Origin: Clostridiales bacterium
GTDB taxonomy: Bacteria; Bacillota; Clostridia; Oscillospirales; Acutalibacteraceae
Reading direction: 5' to 3'
Length of the DNA: 12,272 nt
Assembly (NCBI GenBank): GCA_012511005.1
Contig: JAAZGX010000294.1
Location: 1-12,272 of the forward strand
Part shown: positions 1-7,111 of the stretch, piece after piece
Position numbering within the stretch: position 1 is the first letter of the stretch
Layout of the letters: every line of letters begins with the position of its first letter
The notes under the pieces: generated by a model
Database searches by the model: none
Told to the model about the DNA's origin: nothing
What the model saw: only the letters and a program-made list of their open reading frames with translations
Made by a program: the position numbers and the translations under genes

Positions 1-1
1 C

Positions 2-106
2 GTCAGCAGAATAATTTATGCGGTCGTCGCATTGGCAGGAATTTGGTGCATATCCTTACTTTTCAGAGAGAATGCTCTTGTAAGGCAAAGCGAATCTGTG
101 GAGTAA
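2..106 (+). CDS. DUF378 family (YuzA-like) membrane protein, C-terminal part
   Basis: The second forward frame is open from the window edge to TAA at 104-106 and gives 34 residues. It begins VSRIIYAVVALAGIW, continues CISLLFREN and ends in a short polar tail (QSESVE). A hydrophobic helix starting with 'SRIIY' and ending with 'ISLLFRE' is characteristic of the second transmembrane segment of DUF378 proteins. These are two-helix membrane proteins of roughly 60-80 residues, found widely in Bacillota and of unknown function. The 5' half lies outside the window, so the start and ribosome binding site cannot be seen. A strong terminator follows 10 bases after the stop, which supports this being a real gene end. 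The gene converges on the topoisomerase operon. The family assignment is from recognition of the motif, not a search. Confidence 0.75.
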   Translation, partial: VSRIIYAVVALAGIWCISLLFRENALVRQSESVE

Positions 107-115
107 GACGACAAT

Positions 116-150
116 GACTGTCTCCTTAATATCGGAGACAGTCTCTTTTT
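116..150 (+). terminator. Rho-independent terminator of the DUF378 gene
   Basis: A perfect 10-bp stem, GACTGTCTCC (116-125) with GGAGACAGTC (134-143), encloses an 8-base loop and is followed by TCTTTTT on the plus strand. It lies 10 bases after the DUF378 stop. On the minus strand the hairpin is followed by ATTGTCGTC, a poor U-tract, so it would stop the convergent topoisomerase transcript less well, although it is placed where that transcript ends. The T-run touches the parC stop codon region (149-151). Confidence 0.93.
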
Positions 151-2398
151 ATTCAAGTGAAAGCTGCTCGGCTTTGTCCTCCGGTCGTAAAACGGCGCCT
201 GTGCTTGGCAATGTTTTTGTGCGGTACCTATGCGGCTTTTCAAAATCATCCTCTTTATGTTCCTTGACCGATATTAACCTATGATTTTTTTTAATCGTCA
301 TAACATTAACCCCCATAGAGTCCCTTGATGATTTTGGAATTAGAGAGGCGCTGTTTAATATTAAAGCACGGTTTGCGCTCGACAAAAGCGTAAGCTCTAT
401 ATCCTTTTCTATATACTTAGCTGCTACTATTGGAATTTTGTCCGAATAGGCTTTAATTAGCTTTTTTCGGTTCGTTTTCGTTTCATAAGACGACATATCT
501 ATTTTAGCAACCTTGCCATTTTCAAAAAAGAAAAGCATATAACCGCTATAATCTGTAGTTACCGCCATATATATGGCGCGCTCATCTTCATCGAACTCTA
601 ATTTTGAGCCTATAAATTCGCCTAAAACTGAAGCTTTAGTATCCTCAAAATCACTTGCTTTTGATTTATAAACCTGCTGTTTATCTGTAAAGAACAGTAA
701 ATCGCAAGCGTTTGACGCTTCAAATTCCTCAGTTATCTCGTCACCGTCTTTTAGCTTTTGCTCGCCGCCCATTCTAAGGGAAAGAGGCGTTATTTTTTTG
801 AAATAACCTTCTTTTGTAAAAAATAAGTTGACGGGATAGTCAGGTATTTCCTCTATTGGCTCCTCGTGTTCTTCGTCCTCAAGATAAATGATTTCACTTC
901 TTCTATCTTGACCGTACTTTTCCTTAACGGTAATTAGCTCTTTTATAATAATTTTTCTTAACCGAGTTTTTGATTTTAAGATTGCTTCCATTTCCTCAAT
1001 GGCTTTTTTTAAGGCTTCTATATCGGCGGTTCTTTTTAATATATATTCACGGTTTAAGTGCCTTAATTTTATTTCAGCTACAAAATCTGCTTGAATACGG
1101 TCAATGCCAAATCCTATCATAAGGTTAGGAACTACTTCCGATTCCTCGTCTGTACCGCGCACAATCTTTATCGCCTTGTCTATATCAAGCAGTATTTTGC
1201 TGAGACCTAAAAGTAAATGCAAGCGTTCTTTTGCTTTGTTTAACTCAAAATATACGCGTCTTCTTACACATTCCTCTCTAAATGCTATCCATTCTTTAAG
1301 TAAATCCGTTACGCCTAAAACAACGGGAACACCTGCTATTAACACATTAAAGTTACAGGAAAAAGAGTCCTCAAGCGGCGTTATTCTATAAAGCTTTCTC
1401 ATAAGAGCGTCGGCATCTGTGCCTCTTTTTAAGTCTATTGTGATTTTAAGTCCGCTTTTATCCGTTTCGTCACGAACATCGCTTATTTCTTTTATTGTGC
1501 CGCTTTTTGCACGGTCAATAATCCTGTCTATTATCTGCTCTGCCGTAACTCTTGGCGGAATTTCCGTAATATCAATACAGTTATTCGATTTGTCATAAGT
1601 GTATTTTGCCCTTATTTTTATTCCGCCTCTGCCGTTATTAATAATATTCTCCATAACAGCTTTGTCATAAATAACATACCCGCCGCCGACAAAGTCCGGC
1701 GCTTTAATTATTTGTGAAACATCAAAATCAGCGTCTTTTATTAGCTCAACAGTCGCATCGCATATTTCCCTTAAATTAAAAGAGGCTATTTGGCTTGCCA
1801 TTCCCACGGCTATGCCGGTGTTTACATTTGTTAAAATCGTCGGAAATGAAACGGGAAGGAGCCACGGCTCTTTCATGGTACCGTCATAGTTATCTACAAA
1901 GTCAACGGTATCTTTATCTATGTCAAGAAAAAGCTCTCTGCTGATTTCTTCTAATTTCGCTTCTGTATAACGAGAGGCCGCATACTGCATATTACTTGAA
2001 TATGCCTTGCCGAAGTTACCCTTACTGTCTACATATGGATGCAAAAGCGATTCATTCCCGCGAGAAAGCCTTACCATGGCATCATAAATAGGTCCGTCAC
2101 CGTGAGGGTTCAACTGCATTGTTATGCCGACTATTTTTGCGGATTTTGTTCTGCCGCCCGATAAAAGCCCCATTTTATACATTGAATACAACAGTTTTCT
2201 ATGCGCGGGCTTAAATCCGTCTATCTCCGGAATGGCGCGTGACATTATAACACTCATAGCATATGGCATAAAATTCACTTCAAGCGTGTCAGTAATAAGC
2301 TGATTTACTACATCACCCGCTCCGGAAATATGTGTTTTTAGCTTAGTGTCATCGTTCTTTTTATTGCTTTTATCTGTTCTATTTGGTCTTTTTGCCAT
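149..2398 (-). CDS. parC: Type IIA DNA topoisomerase subunit A (ParC/GyrA family, divergent)
   Basis: This 749-residue protein is the DNA cleavage and rejoining subunit of an ATP-dependent type II topoisomerase, which passes one duplex through another to relax or decatenate DNA. The winged-helix/tower core starts near residue 40 (YAMSVIMSRAIPEIDG). The catalytic arginine-tyrosine is R143-Y144 in ASRYTEAKL. The helix-4 region reads NPHGDGPIYDAMVR (98-110): the serine usual after HGD is Gly102, while Asp106 is kept. A charged coiled-coil segment spans about 370-495. A beta-pinwheel C-terminal domain begins near 521 (YPVNLFFTKEG) and includes a SRDSMGVNVM blade. I see no GyrA box (QRRGGKG), which argues against negative supercoiling and for a topo IV-like relaxing or decatenating role. 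The ATG at 2396-2398 has a GGGAGA ribosome site (2407-2412), and the gene follows its partner subunit by 16 bases. Annotation pipelines may call it gyrA. Confidence 0.9.
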   Translation of the reverse strand: MAKRPNRTDKSNKKNDDTKLKTHISGAGDVVNQLITDTLEVNFMPYAMSVIMSRAIPEIDGFKPAHRKLLYSMYKMGLLSGGRTKSAKIVGITMQLNPHGDGPIYDAMVRLSRGNESLLHPYVDSKGNFGKAYSSNMQYAASRYTEAKLEEISRELFLDIDKDTVDFVDNYDGTMKEPWLLPVSFPTILTNVNTGIAVGMASQIASFNLREICDATVELIKDADFDVSQIIKAPDFVGGGYVIYDKAVMENIINNGRGGIKIRAKYTYDKSNNCIDITEIPPRVTAEQIIDRIIDRAKSGTIKEISDVRDETDKSGLKITIDLKRGTDADALMRKLYRITPLEDSFSCNFNVLIAGVPVVLGVTDLLKEWIAFREECVRRRVYFELNKAKERLHLLLGLSKILLDIDKAIKIVRGTDEESEVVPNLMIGFGIDRIQADFVAEIKLRHLNREYILKRTADIEALKKAIEEMEAILKSKTRLRKIIIKELITVKEKYGQDRRSEIIYLEDEEHEEPIEEIPDYPVNLFFTKEGYFKKITPLSLRMGGEQKLKDGDEITEEFEASNACDLLFFTDKQQVYKSKASDFEDTKASVLGEFIGSKLEFDEDERAIYMAVTTDYSGYMLFFFENGKVAKIDMSSYETKTNRKKLIKAYSDKIPIVAAKYIEKDIELTLLSSANRALILNSASLIPKSSRDSMGVNVMTIKKNHRLISVKEHKEDDFEKPHRYRTKTLPSTGAVLRPEDKAEQLSLE

Positions 2399-2414
2399 GA
2401 ATTATTCTCCCTTT

Positions 2415-4400
2415 TTAAGACAAATCCGCAAGCTCGATATACATATAACCATTGTCGGCAATATGCTCTTTTCTGCCCTCCAGATTGTCACCCATAAGAA
2501 GCTCAAACTTTTCGTCAATTTCATCTTTTATGCCGTTTGGCTCAACTTTTATTAACCGTCTTGTATCAGGATTCATCGTTGTAAGCCACATCATATCGGC
2601 ATCATTTTCTCCAAGTCCCTTTGAGCGCTGTATCTTGTACTTTGCGTTACCGATTTTTTCAAGCGCCTCTGTCTTTTCTTTTTCCGTATAGCAAAAGAAT
2701 GTTTCATCTTTCGTATTGATTTCATAAAGCGGAGACTCCGCAATATATACCTTGCCTACATTTATAAGCGTAGGCACAAGGCGGTATATTAAAGTTAAAA
2801 TAAGCGTTCTGATATGAAATCCGTCAACATCGGCGTCAGTACAAATAATAATTTTATCCCATCTGAGGTTTTGAAGATTAAAAGAGGTAATATCCTTTTT
2901 CGTTTTAGTCTTGACCTCAACTCCGCAACCGAAAACCTTTAATAAATCAACGACTATTTCACTTTTAAAAATCCTGTCATAATCGGACTTTAGGCAATTA
3001 AAAATTTTGCCCCGAACGGGTATTACGGCTTGGAAAGCAGAATCACGCGCCTGCTTGCACGCACCGAGAGCAGAGTCGCCCTCAACGATATAAAGCTCTC
3101 TTTCTCCCGTATCTTTTGAGCGGCAGTCTACGAATTTTTCAACTCTCCCCGACATATCATTTGATAGTGCAAGGACTTTTTTCAAGTTTTGCCTCGTGCT
3201 TTCTGCTTTTATGCGGCTGCGCATATTTATTAAAACTTGTTCAGAGATTTTATCCGCTTCAAGCTTATTCTCAAGAAAATACACTTCAAGCTGATGTCTG
3301 AAAAATTCTGTCATAGCCTCTTGTATAAATTTATTGTTAATAGCCTTTTTCGTTTGGTTCTCGTAAGAGGTATGAGTAGAAAAGGATGAAATAATAAGTA
3401 TAAGACAGTCTTCCACATCTTGGAATGAAATTTTATTATCGCTTTTTAGGTATTTGTTTGATTGCTTTAAGTACGCGTCTATTTGCGCAACGAATGCGCT
3501 TCTCACAGCTTTTTCGGGTGCGCCGCCATACTCAAGCCAGCTTGAGTTATGATAGTATTCTTTTAGCTGTTTTTTATTTGAAAAGCATAAAGCCGAGTTT
3601 ATAAGCACCTTATATTCAGGCTTGTCCGTCCTGTCCCTGCCGCGTTTTTCAGCATGCCATACCTGAACGGATGTAAACGCGTCCTCGCCGCAAAACTCCT
3701 TGATATAATCCTCTATCCCATTTTCGTATAAAAATTCTGTCGTTTCAAACTTCGTTTCGGTCACTTGATTTTTAAATATAAACCGTATCCCTTTGTTTAC
3801 GACTGATTGCCTTTTTAAGGTTTCCGTAAAATATGTTACGGGAACATCAATATCAGTAAATACCTTTAGGTCAGGCCGCCATTTTATACGCGTTCCCGTA
3901 TTCTTTTTAGGATATTCCTCTTTAATCATTTTGCCGTTTGGCTCGCCGTGCTTAAAGTTCAGAAGATAACGGTATCCCCCTCCGTGTATCTCCGCCTCCA
4001 TATACTCTGACGCATATTGCGTTGCGCAAAGACCAAGACCGTTTAAGCCGAGTGAATATTCATAGCTGCCATTATCATTCGTATCGTATTTGCCGCCCGC
4101 GTAAAGCTCACAGAATACAAGCTCCCAATTATACCGTTCCTCTTTGCGATTATAATCAACCGGAAGTCCGCGACCAAAATCTTGAACCTCAATCGAATTG
4201 TCAAGATATCTCGTTATAATTATCCTGTCGCCAAAGCCCTCGCGCGCTTCGTCTATTGAGTTTGAAATAATTTCAAATATAGAATGTTGACAGCCCTCAA
4301 GACCGTCCGAGCCGAAAATAACGGCAGGACGCTTTCGTACCCTATCGGCGCCTTTTAGCTGGGAAATGCTTTCATTTCCATATTGTGTTTTTTTTGCCAT
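2415..4400 (-). CDS. parE: Type IIA DNA topoisomerase subunit B (ParE/GyrB family, divergent)
   Basis: This 661-residue protein is the ATPase and TOPRIM subunit that partners the downstream ParC-like protein. The GHKL ATPase shows the catalytic Glu43 and Mg-binding Asn47 (FEIISNSIDEA), DFGRGLPVD (74-82) and AGGKYD (101-106). The ATP lid reads SLGLNGLG (116-123) where GyrB/ParE normally have GGLHGVG. The QTK loop is present (YENQTKKAINN). TOPRIM residues are Glu440 in EGDSALG and the acidic pair of DADVDG (Asp522, Asp524). RSKGLGE and TTMNPDTRRL complete the C-terminal family motifs. The length fits ParE better than long GyrB forms. I chose the ATG at 4398-4400 because GGAGG sits just upstream (4405-4409). 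A longer frame from 4430 would place its start about where transcription begins. It is first in a two-gene operon. Confidence 0.9.
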   Translation of the reverse strand: MAKKTQYGNESISQLKGADRVRKRPAVIFGSDGLEGCQHSIFEIISNSIDEAREGFGDRIIITRYLDNSIEVQDFGRGLPVDYNRKEERYNWELVFCELYAGGKYDTNDNGSYEYSLGLNGLGLCATQYASEYMEAEIHGGGYRYLLNFKHGEPNGKMIKEEYPKKNTGTRIKWRPDLKVFTDIDVPVTYFTETLKRQSVVNKGIRFIFKNQVTETKFETTEFLYENGIEDYIKEFCGEDAFTSVQVWHAEKRGRDRTDKPEYKVLINSALCFSNKKQLKEYYHNSSWLEYGGAPEKAVRSAFVAQIDAYLKQSNKYLKSDNKISFQDVEDCLILIISSFSTHTSYENQTKKAINNKFIQEAMTEFFRHQLEVYFLENKLEADKISEQVLINMRSRIKAESTRQNLKKVLALSNDMSGRVEKFVDCRSKDTGERELYIVEGDSALGACKQARDSAFQAVIPVRGKIFNCLKSDYDRIFKSEIVVDLLKVFGCGVEVKTKTKKDITSFNLQNLRWDKIIICTDADVDGFHIRTLILTLIYRLVPTLINVGKVYIAESPLYEINTKDETFFCYTEKEKTEALEKIGNAKYKIQRSKGLGENDADMMWLTTMNPDTRRLIKVEPNGIKDEIDEKFELLMGDNLEGRKEHIADNGYMYIELADLS

Positions 4401-4404
4401 ACAA

Positions 4405-4409
4405 CCTCC
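4405..4409 (-). promoter_or_regulatory. Ribosome binding site deciding the parE start
   Basis: GGAGG on the minus strand ends 4 bases before the ATG at 4398-4400. An in-frame upstream ATG at 4428-4430 has no such site and coincides with the predicted transcription start, so the shorter 661-residue protein is preferred. Confidence 0.8.
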
Positions 4410-4434
4410 GCTTTTTGTAAAAAAATGCAACTAT

Positions 4435-4462
4435 ATTATACTACATATTGCGGTTTAGTCAA
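4435..4462 (-). promoter_or_regulatory. Sigma-A promoter of the topoisomerase operon
   Basis: On the minus strand, TTGACT (4462-4457) and a perfect TATAAT (4440-4435) are separated by 16 bases. The predicted start is near 4428, giving a leader of about 28 bases that carries the GGAGG site. This is the clearest promoter in the window and suggests strong vegetative expression of the topoisomerase pair. Confidence 0.85.
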
Positions 4463-4520
4463 GTTTTTTAATATTTATGGTGCTTTACCGCTTTGTTAAA
4501 ATTGAAAGGAAGAAATACTT

Positions 4521-5189
4521 ATGATGAATTATATTTTTGTAATAATGGTCACACTTTCAGTTTTTTCGGCATTGGCTTTCGGGAAAATGGACGCACTTTC
4601 GGCGACTATTATTACGGGCGGTCAACCTGCAATAACGCTGTGCTTAAAGCTTATGGGCGTTATTGCCTTTTGGAGCGGAATAATGAATATTGCTGAAAAA
4701 TCGGGACTTACGAAAATCATAAGCCTTATGCTATCGCCCATTTTGCGATTATTGTTTCCGAAATTAGAGAAAAATTCACCTGCAAGAAAAGCCATGTCAA
4801 TGAATATTACGGCAAATATATTAGGACTTGGCAGCGCGGCAACGCCTTTCGGACTTGAGGCTATGTCACGCCTTAAAGAGGAAACGAGCATAAAGGACTT
4901 TACGGCCTCAAATGAAATGGTGCGTTTCGTAGTTATAAATGCGGCGTCCGTTTCCATTATTCCTACAACAATTGCGATGTTAAGAAGCGAAAACGGCAGC
5001 ACAGCGCCTATGGATATTATATTCCCCGCTCTTTTAACTTCGTTTGCCGCGCTTTTTGCGGCCGTTTTACTAACATTTATTTTTGAAAAAGGGGTAACAG
5101 CAAATGCTAAAACTGACAGACTTCATTCTTCCCGCCGTTGTATTCGCAATAACGGCATTCGGCGCAATAAGGGGCGTAAAAGTATTTGA
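4521..5189 (+). CDS. spmA: Spore maturation protein A (SpmA), with an unusual C-terminal extension
   Basis: This is an integral membrane protein of the nucleoside-recognition/Gate family. With SpmB it is needed for normal spore-core dehydration and heat resistance. The visible frame gives 222 residues. Hydrophobic segments lie near 4-20, 38-56, 135-152 and 165-188. The family motif region NITANILGLGSAATPFGLEAM begins at residue 95, and the QPAITLCLKLMG segment is near 35. The ATG at 4521 follows AAAGGAAG (4505-4512) with 8-base spacing. Homology appears to stop at FEKG (residue 191), close to the roughly 196 residues of Bacillus SpmA. The next 31 residues are very basic and translate the start of spmB in another frame, overlapping it by 86 bases. 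Removal of one base from the A5G4 run at 5086-5094 would place TAA (5095-5097) in frame, 6 bases before spmB. The end at 5189 is therefore the literal reading and may not be the biological one. Confidence 0.88.
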   Translation: MMNYIFVIMVTLSVFSALAFGKMDALSATIITGGQPAITLCLKLMGVIAFWSGIMNIAEKSGLTKIISLMLSPILRLLFPKLEKNSPARKAMSMNITANILGLGSAATPFGLEAMSRLKEETSIKDFTASNEMVRFVVINAASVSIIPTTIAMLRSENGSTAPMDIIFPALLTSFAALFAAVLLTFIFEKGVTANAKTDRLHSSRRCIRNNGIRRNKGRKSI

Positions 5190-5622
5190 TGTTTTTATAG
5201 AGGGCGCTAAAAAAGGCCTGAAAACTGCAGTAGGAATACTGCCTGCTTTAATTGCTCTCGTCGTTGCCGTTGATATGCTGAGAAGCTCCGGCGCGCTTAT
5301 TTTTCTTTGTGATATATTAAAGCCTTTGGCAAAAATTACGGGTATTCCGAAAGAAATATTGCCGCTTACTATTCTGTCGCCTATTTCCGGAAGCGGCGCT
5401 GTTACAATGTATGAAAGCTTACTCAAAGACTACGGCGCCGATAGTGTCATTGGCAGAACGGCATCTATTTTAATGGGCTCTACGGAAACAACATTTTATG
5501 CAATAACTATTTATTACGGCTCTGTCGGAATAAAAAACACAAGGCATACTCTACCTTGTGCATTATCTGCAAATATAATAAGCTATATTCTATCTGCGCA
5601 GTTTGTAAATTTAGGATTATAA
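5104..5622 (+). CDS. spmB: Spore maturation protein B (SpmB)
   Basis: This 172-residue membrane protein is the partner of SpmA in spore-core dehydration. Hydrophobic segments lie near 4-24, 42-58 and 62-72, and at the C-terminus (154-170). Family hallmarks are LSPISGSGAV (91-100), the GRTASILMGSTETTFYAI stretch (117-134), YYGSVGIKNTRHTLP (137-151) and a short hydrophobic end. The length is close to the 178 residues of B. subtilis SpmB. The ATG at 5104 is preceded by AAGGGG (5089-5094), so the site lies inside the end of spmA and the two genes are probably translationally coupled. The stop at 5620-5622 is 3 bases from the stop of the convergent phosphomutase. The last third of the gene also carries a hairpin that looks like the terminator of that opposing unit. 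Confidence 0.94.
   Translation: MLKLTDFILPAVVFAITAFGAIRGVKVFDVFIEGAKKGLKTAVGILPALIALVVAVDMLRSSGALIFLCDILKPLAKITGIPKEILPLTILSPISGSGAVTMYESLLKDYGADSVIGRTASILMGSTETTFYAITIYYGSVGIKNTRHTLPCALSANIISYILSAQFVNLGL
5532..5560 (-). terminator. Rho-independent terminator of the yerC-phosphomutase unit, inside spmB
   Basis: Read on the minus strand, CACAAGG (5560-5554) and CCTTGTG (5544-5538) form a perfect 7-bp stem with a 9-base loop, followed directly by TTTTTT (5537-5532). It lies about 65 bases after the phosphomutase stop, the right place and polarity to end the minus-strand transcript. The same bases encode NTRHTLPCA of SpmB (about residues 145-153). On the plus strand there is no T-run after the hairpin, so it should not stop spmB. 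Confidence 0.72.
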
Positions 5623-5625
5623 CCG

Positions 5626-7107
5626 TTATTTCAATTTAAGGTCGTCAAACTTTCCTAAAAACTCATAAAACCATGCTAATATTTGTTTTGTGCCGCCCTT
5701 ATTATCACTTTCACAATTCATTACAAGAAGCGGCTCGTGAAGGCTCATGCGAATAAGAAGCCAGCCTTTAGTAATCCCGTCATAAAAAGAAACGCGTATT
5801 CCCTCAAAATTTTCAGGACAAACACTTACATGTTCAGAGTTTTTAGCGAACATCTCAAATTCCTCAATAACTTTTAATCCGTACTGCTTAAAGTCCTTTT
5901 TAAGAATTTTATACCGTTCTTCCTTTTCCTCTGCCGCTTCGCGATAATCTGAAATGAGGCTTAAAATATCTTTGCCCGTCATTTTCATATTGGCAAGTAA
6001 TGTTATTATGAGCGTCATAAGATAAGCGCCGTCATCAAGATAATAATTATCAGAAAATGCTGCATGACCGGAGGTTTCAATAGCAAGCGGAGCTTTTATT
6101 CCTTCACTTTGAAGCCTCTTTGCCTCATCTATAACATTTTTATAACCTCTCATAAATCGGCGGTGAACACCGCCTAAGTTTTTTGTTATAAACTCTGTCA
6201 CTCCGTCTGATGTGACGGAATCTGTTACAATAGTACCTCCGGGCGCTTTTTTTAACGCTATTGCTGAGGCTAAGGCTACGAGCTTGCTTTTATTGATTTC
6301 CTCACCGTTTTTATCAACGCAGGCGGCTCTGTCAACATCTGTATCAAATATCACGCCAAAGTCAGATTTTGATGAAATAACGGCATCTTTTATTGAAAGC
6401 ATTGCCGTTTTATCCTCCGGATTTGGTATATGGTTGGGAAAATGTCCGTCCGGCTCTAAAAATCTGCTGCCCGAGCAGTCAGCGCCAAGGGGAACAAGTA
6501 CCTTTTCAACATAAAATCCGCCTACTCCATTTCCGGCATCGACAGCAATTTTAAGTCCCGAAAGAGGTTTTTCACCATTTTTTACACCTCTTATAATAAT
6601 ATCTCTTAAAGAGGCGGCGTATATGTCCATATGGTTTGACGGCTCTGCCATTTTTTCTGTTTTCGGGTATTTTAATGGCGCGGCACTCGCCTTTTTTAGT
6701 ATTATTTCAATATCGCTGCCTGAAAGTCCGCCCTCTTTTGTAAAGAACTTCAACCCGTTCATATCAAACGGCATATGGCTTGCCGTCACCATAATTGCCC
6801 CGTCACAATTTAAGTTTATTGTCGTCATAAACATTGAAGGGGTTGAAGATAAACTACAATCGAAGGTTTTTAAGCTATTATACAAAAGGCTTTCTATTAC
6901 TGCATTTTTTATTCTCACTGAGCTTAGCCTTGTGTCATACCCTACTGCTATAATTGGGTTTTTAATGTTTCTTTCTTCTGCTAAAAAAGAGATGAACGAT
7001 GCCGTAATAGAGCGTACAAGCGAATTTGAAAGCACAATTTCACTTTCATTCTTACTGTATGAAACAGCTCTAATATCACTGCCGCTTTTTAGGCTCATAA
7101 TATCCAT
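5626..7107 (-). CDS. Phosphomannomutase/phosphoglucomutase (alpha-D-phosphohexomutase family)
   Basis: This 493-residue cytosolic enzyme interconverts hexose 1-phosphate and 6-phosphate through a phosphoserine. The products feed nucleotide-sugar synthesis for surface polysaccharide. All four active-site loops are visible. The phosphoserine loop is TASHMP with Ser110. The metal loop is DTDVDR (Asp255, Asp257, Asp259, Arg260). The sugar-recognition loop is ETSGH (344-348, where many members have GEMSGH). The phosphate-binding loop is RMSLHEP (453-459). The length is slightly above the usual 450-470. The ATG at 7105-7107 has AGGAG (7116-7120) with 8-base spacing; a second ATG three codons later is less well placed. 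It starts 4 bases after the methyltransferase stop, so it is the last gene of that unit. The loops do not separate mannose from glucose or galactose preference, so no symbol is given. Confidence 0.92.
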   Translation of the reverse strand: MDIMSLKSGSDIRAVSYSKNESEIVLSNSLVRSITASFISFLAEERNIKNPIIAVGYDTRLSSVRIKNAVIESLLYNSLKTFDCSLSSTPSMFMTTINLNCDGAIMVTASHMPFDMNGLKFFTKEGGLSGSDIEIILKKASAAPLKYPKTEKMAEPSNHMDIYAASLRDIIIRGVKNGEKPLSGLKIAVDAGNGVGGFYVEKVLVPLGADCSGSRFLEPDGHFPNHIPNPEDKTAMLSIKDAVISSKSDFGVIFDTDVDRAACVDKNGEEINKSKLVALASAIALKKAPGGTIVTDSVTSDGVTEFITKNLGGVHRRFMRGYKNVIDEAKRLQSEGIKAPLAIETSGHAAFSDNYYLDDGAYLMTLIITLLANMKMTGKDILSLISDYREAAEEKEERYKILKKDFKQYGLKVIEEFEMFAKNSEHVSVCPENFEGIRVSFYDGITKGWLLIRMSLHEPLLVMNCESDNKGGTKQILAWFYEFLGKFDDLKLK

Positions 7108-7111
7108 AATT

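Noticed and set aside
54..85. Inverted repeat CCTTAC/GTAAGG with an inner AGAG/CTCT near the left edge
   Set aside because: It lies inside the DUF378 coding end, has a long imperfect loop and no T-run on either strand. The perfect terminator at 116-143 explains the gene end better.
2452..2691. Open plus-strand frame opposite the topoisomerase B subunit
   Set aside because: Low-complexity Ser/Phe-rich translation with no ribosome site, fully opposite a strongly conserved gene. It is a shadow frame, as are the other opposite-strand frames over dnaG, rpoD, the phosphomutase and the hydrolase.
4401..4430. Longer topoisomerase B subunit from the ATG at 4430
   Set aside because: The extra ten codons span the GGAGG ribosome site and the start codon would lie at the predicted transcription start.
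4440..4504. Possible sporulation (sigma-E or sigma-G) promoter for spmA
   Set aside because: CATATT at 4444-4449 and AT-rich elements were inspected, but no -35/-10 pair with correct spacing for a sporulation sigma factor could be supported. Weak sigma-A-like pairs (TTGCGG with ATATTT) are not convincing.
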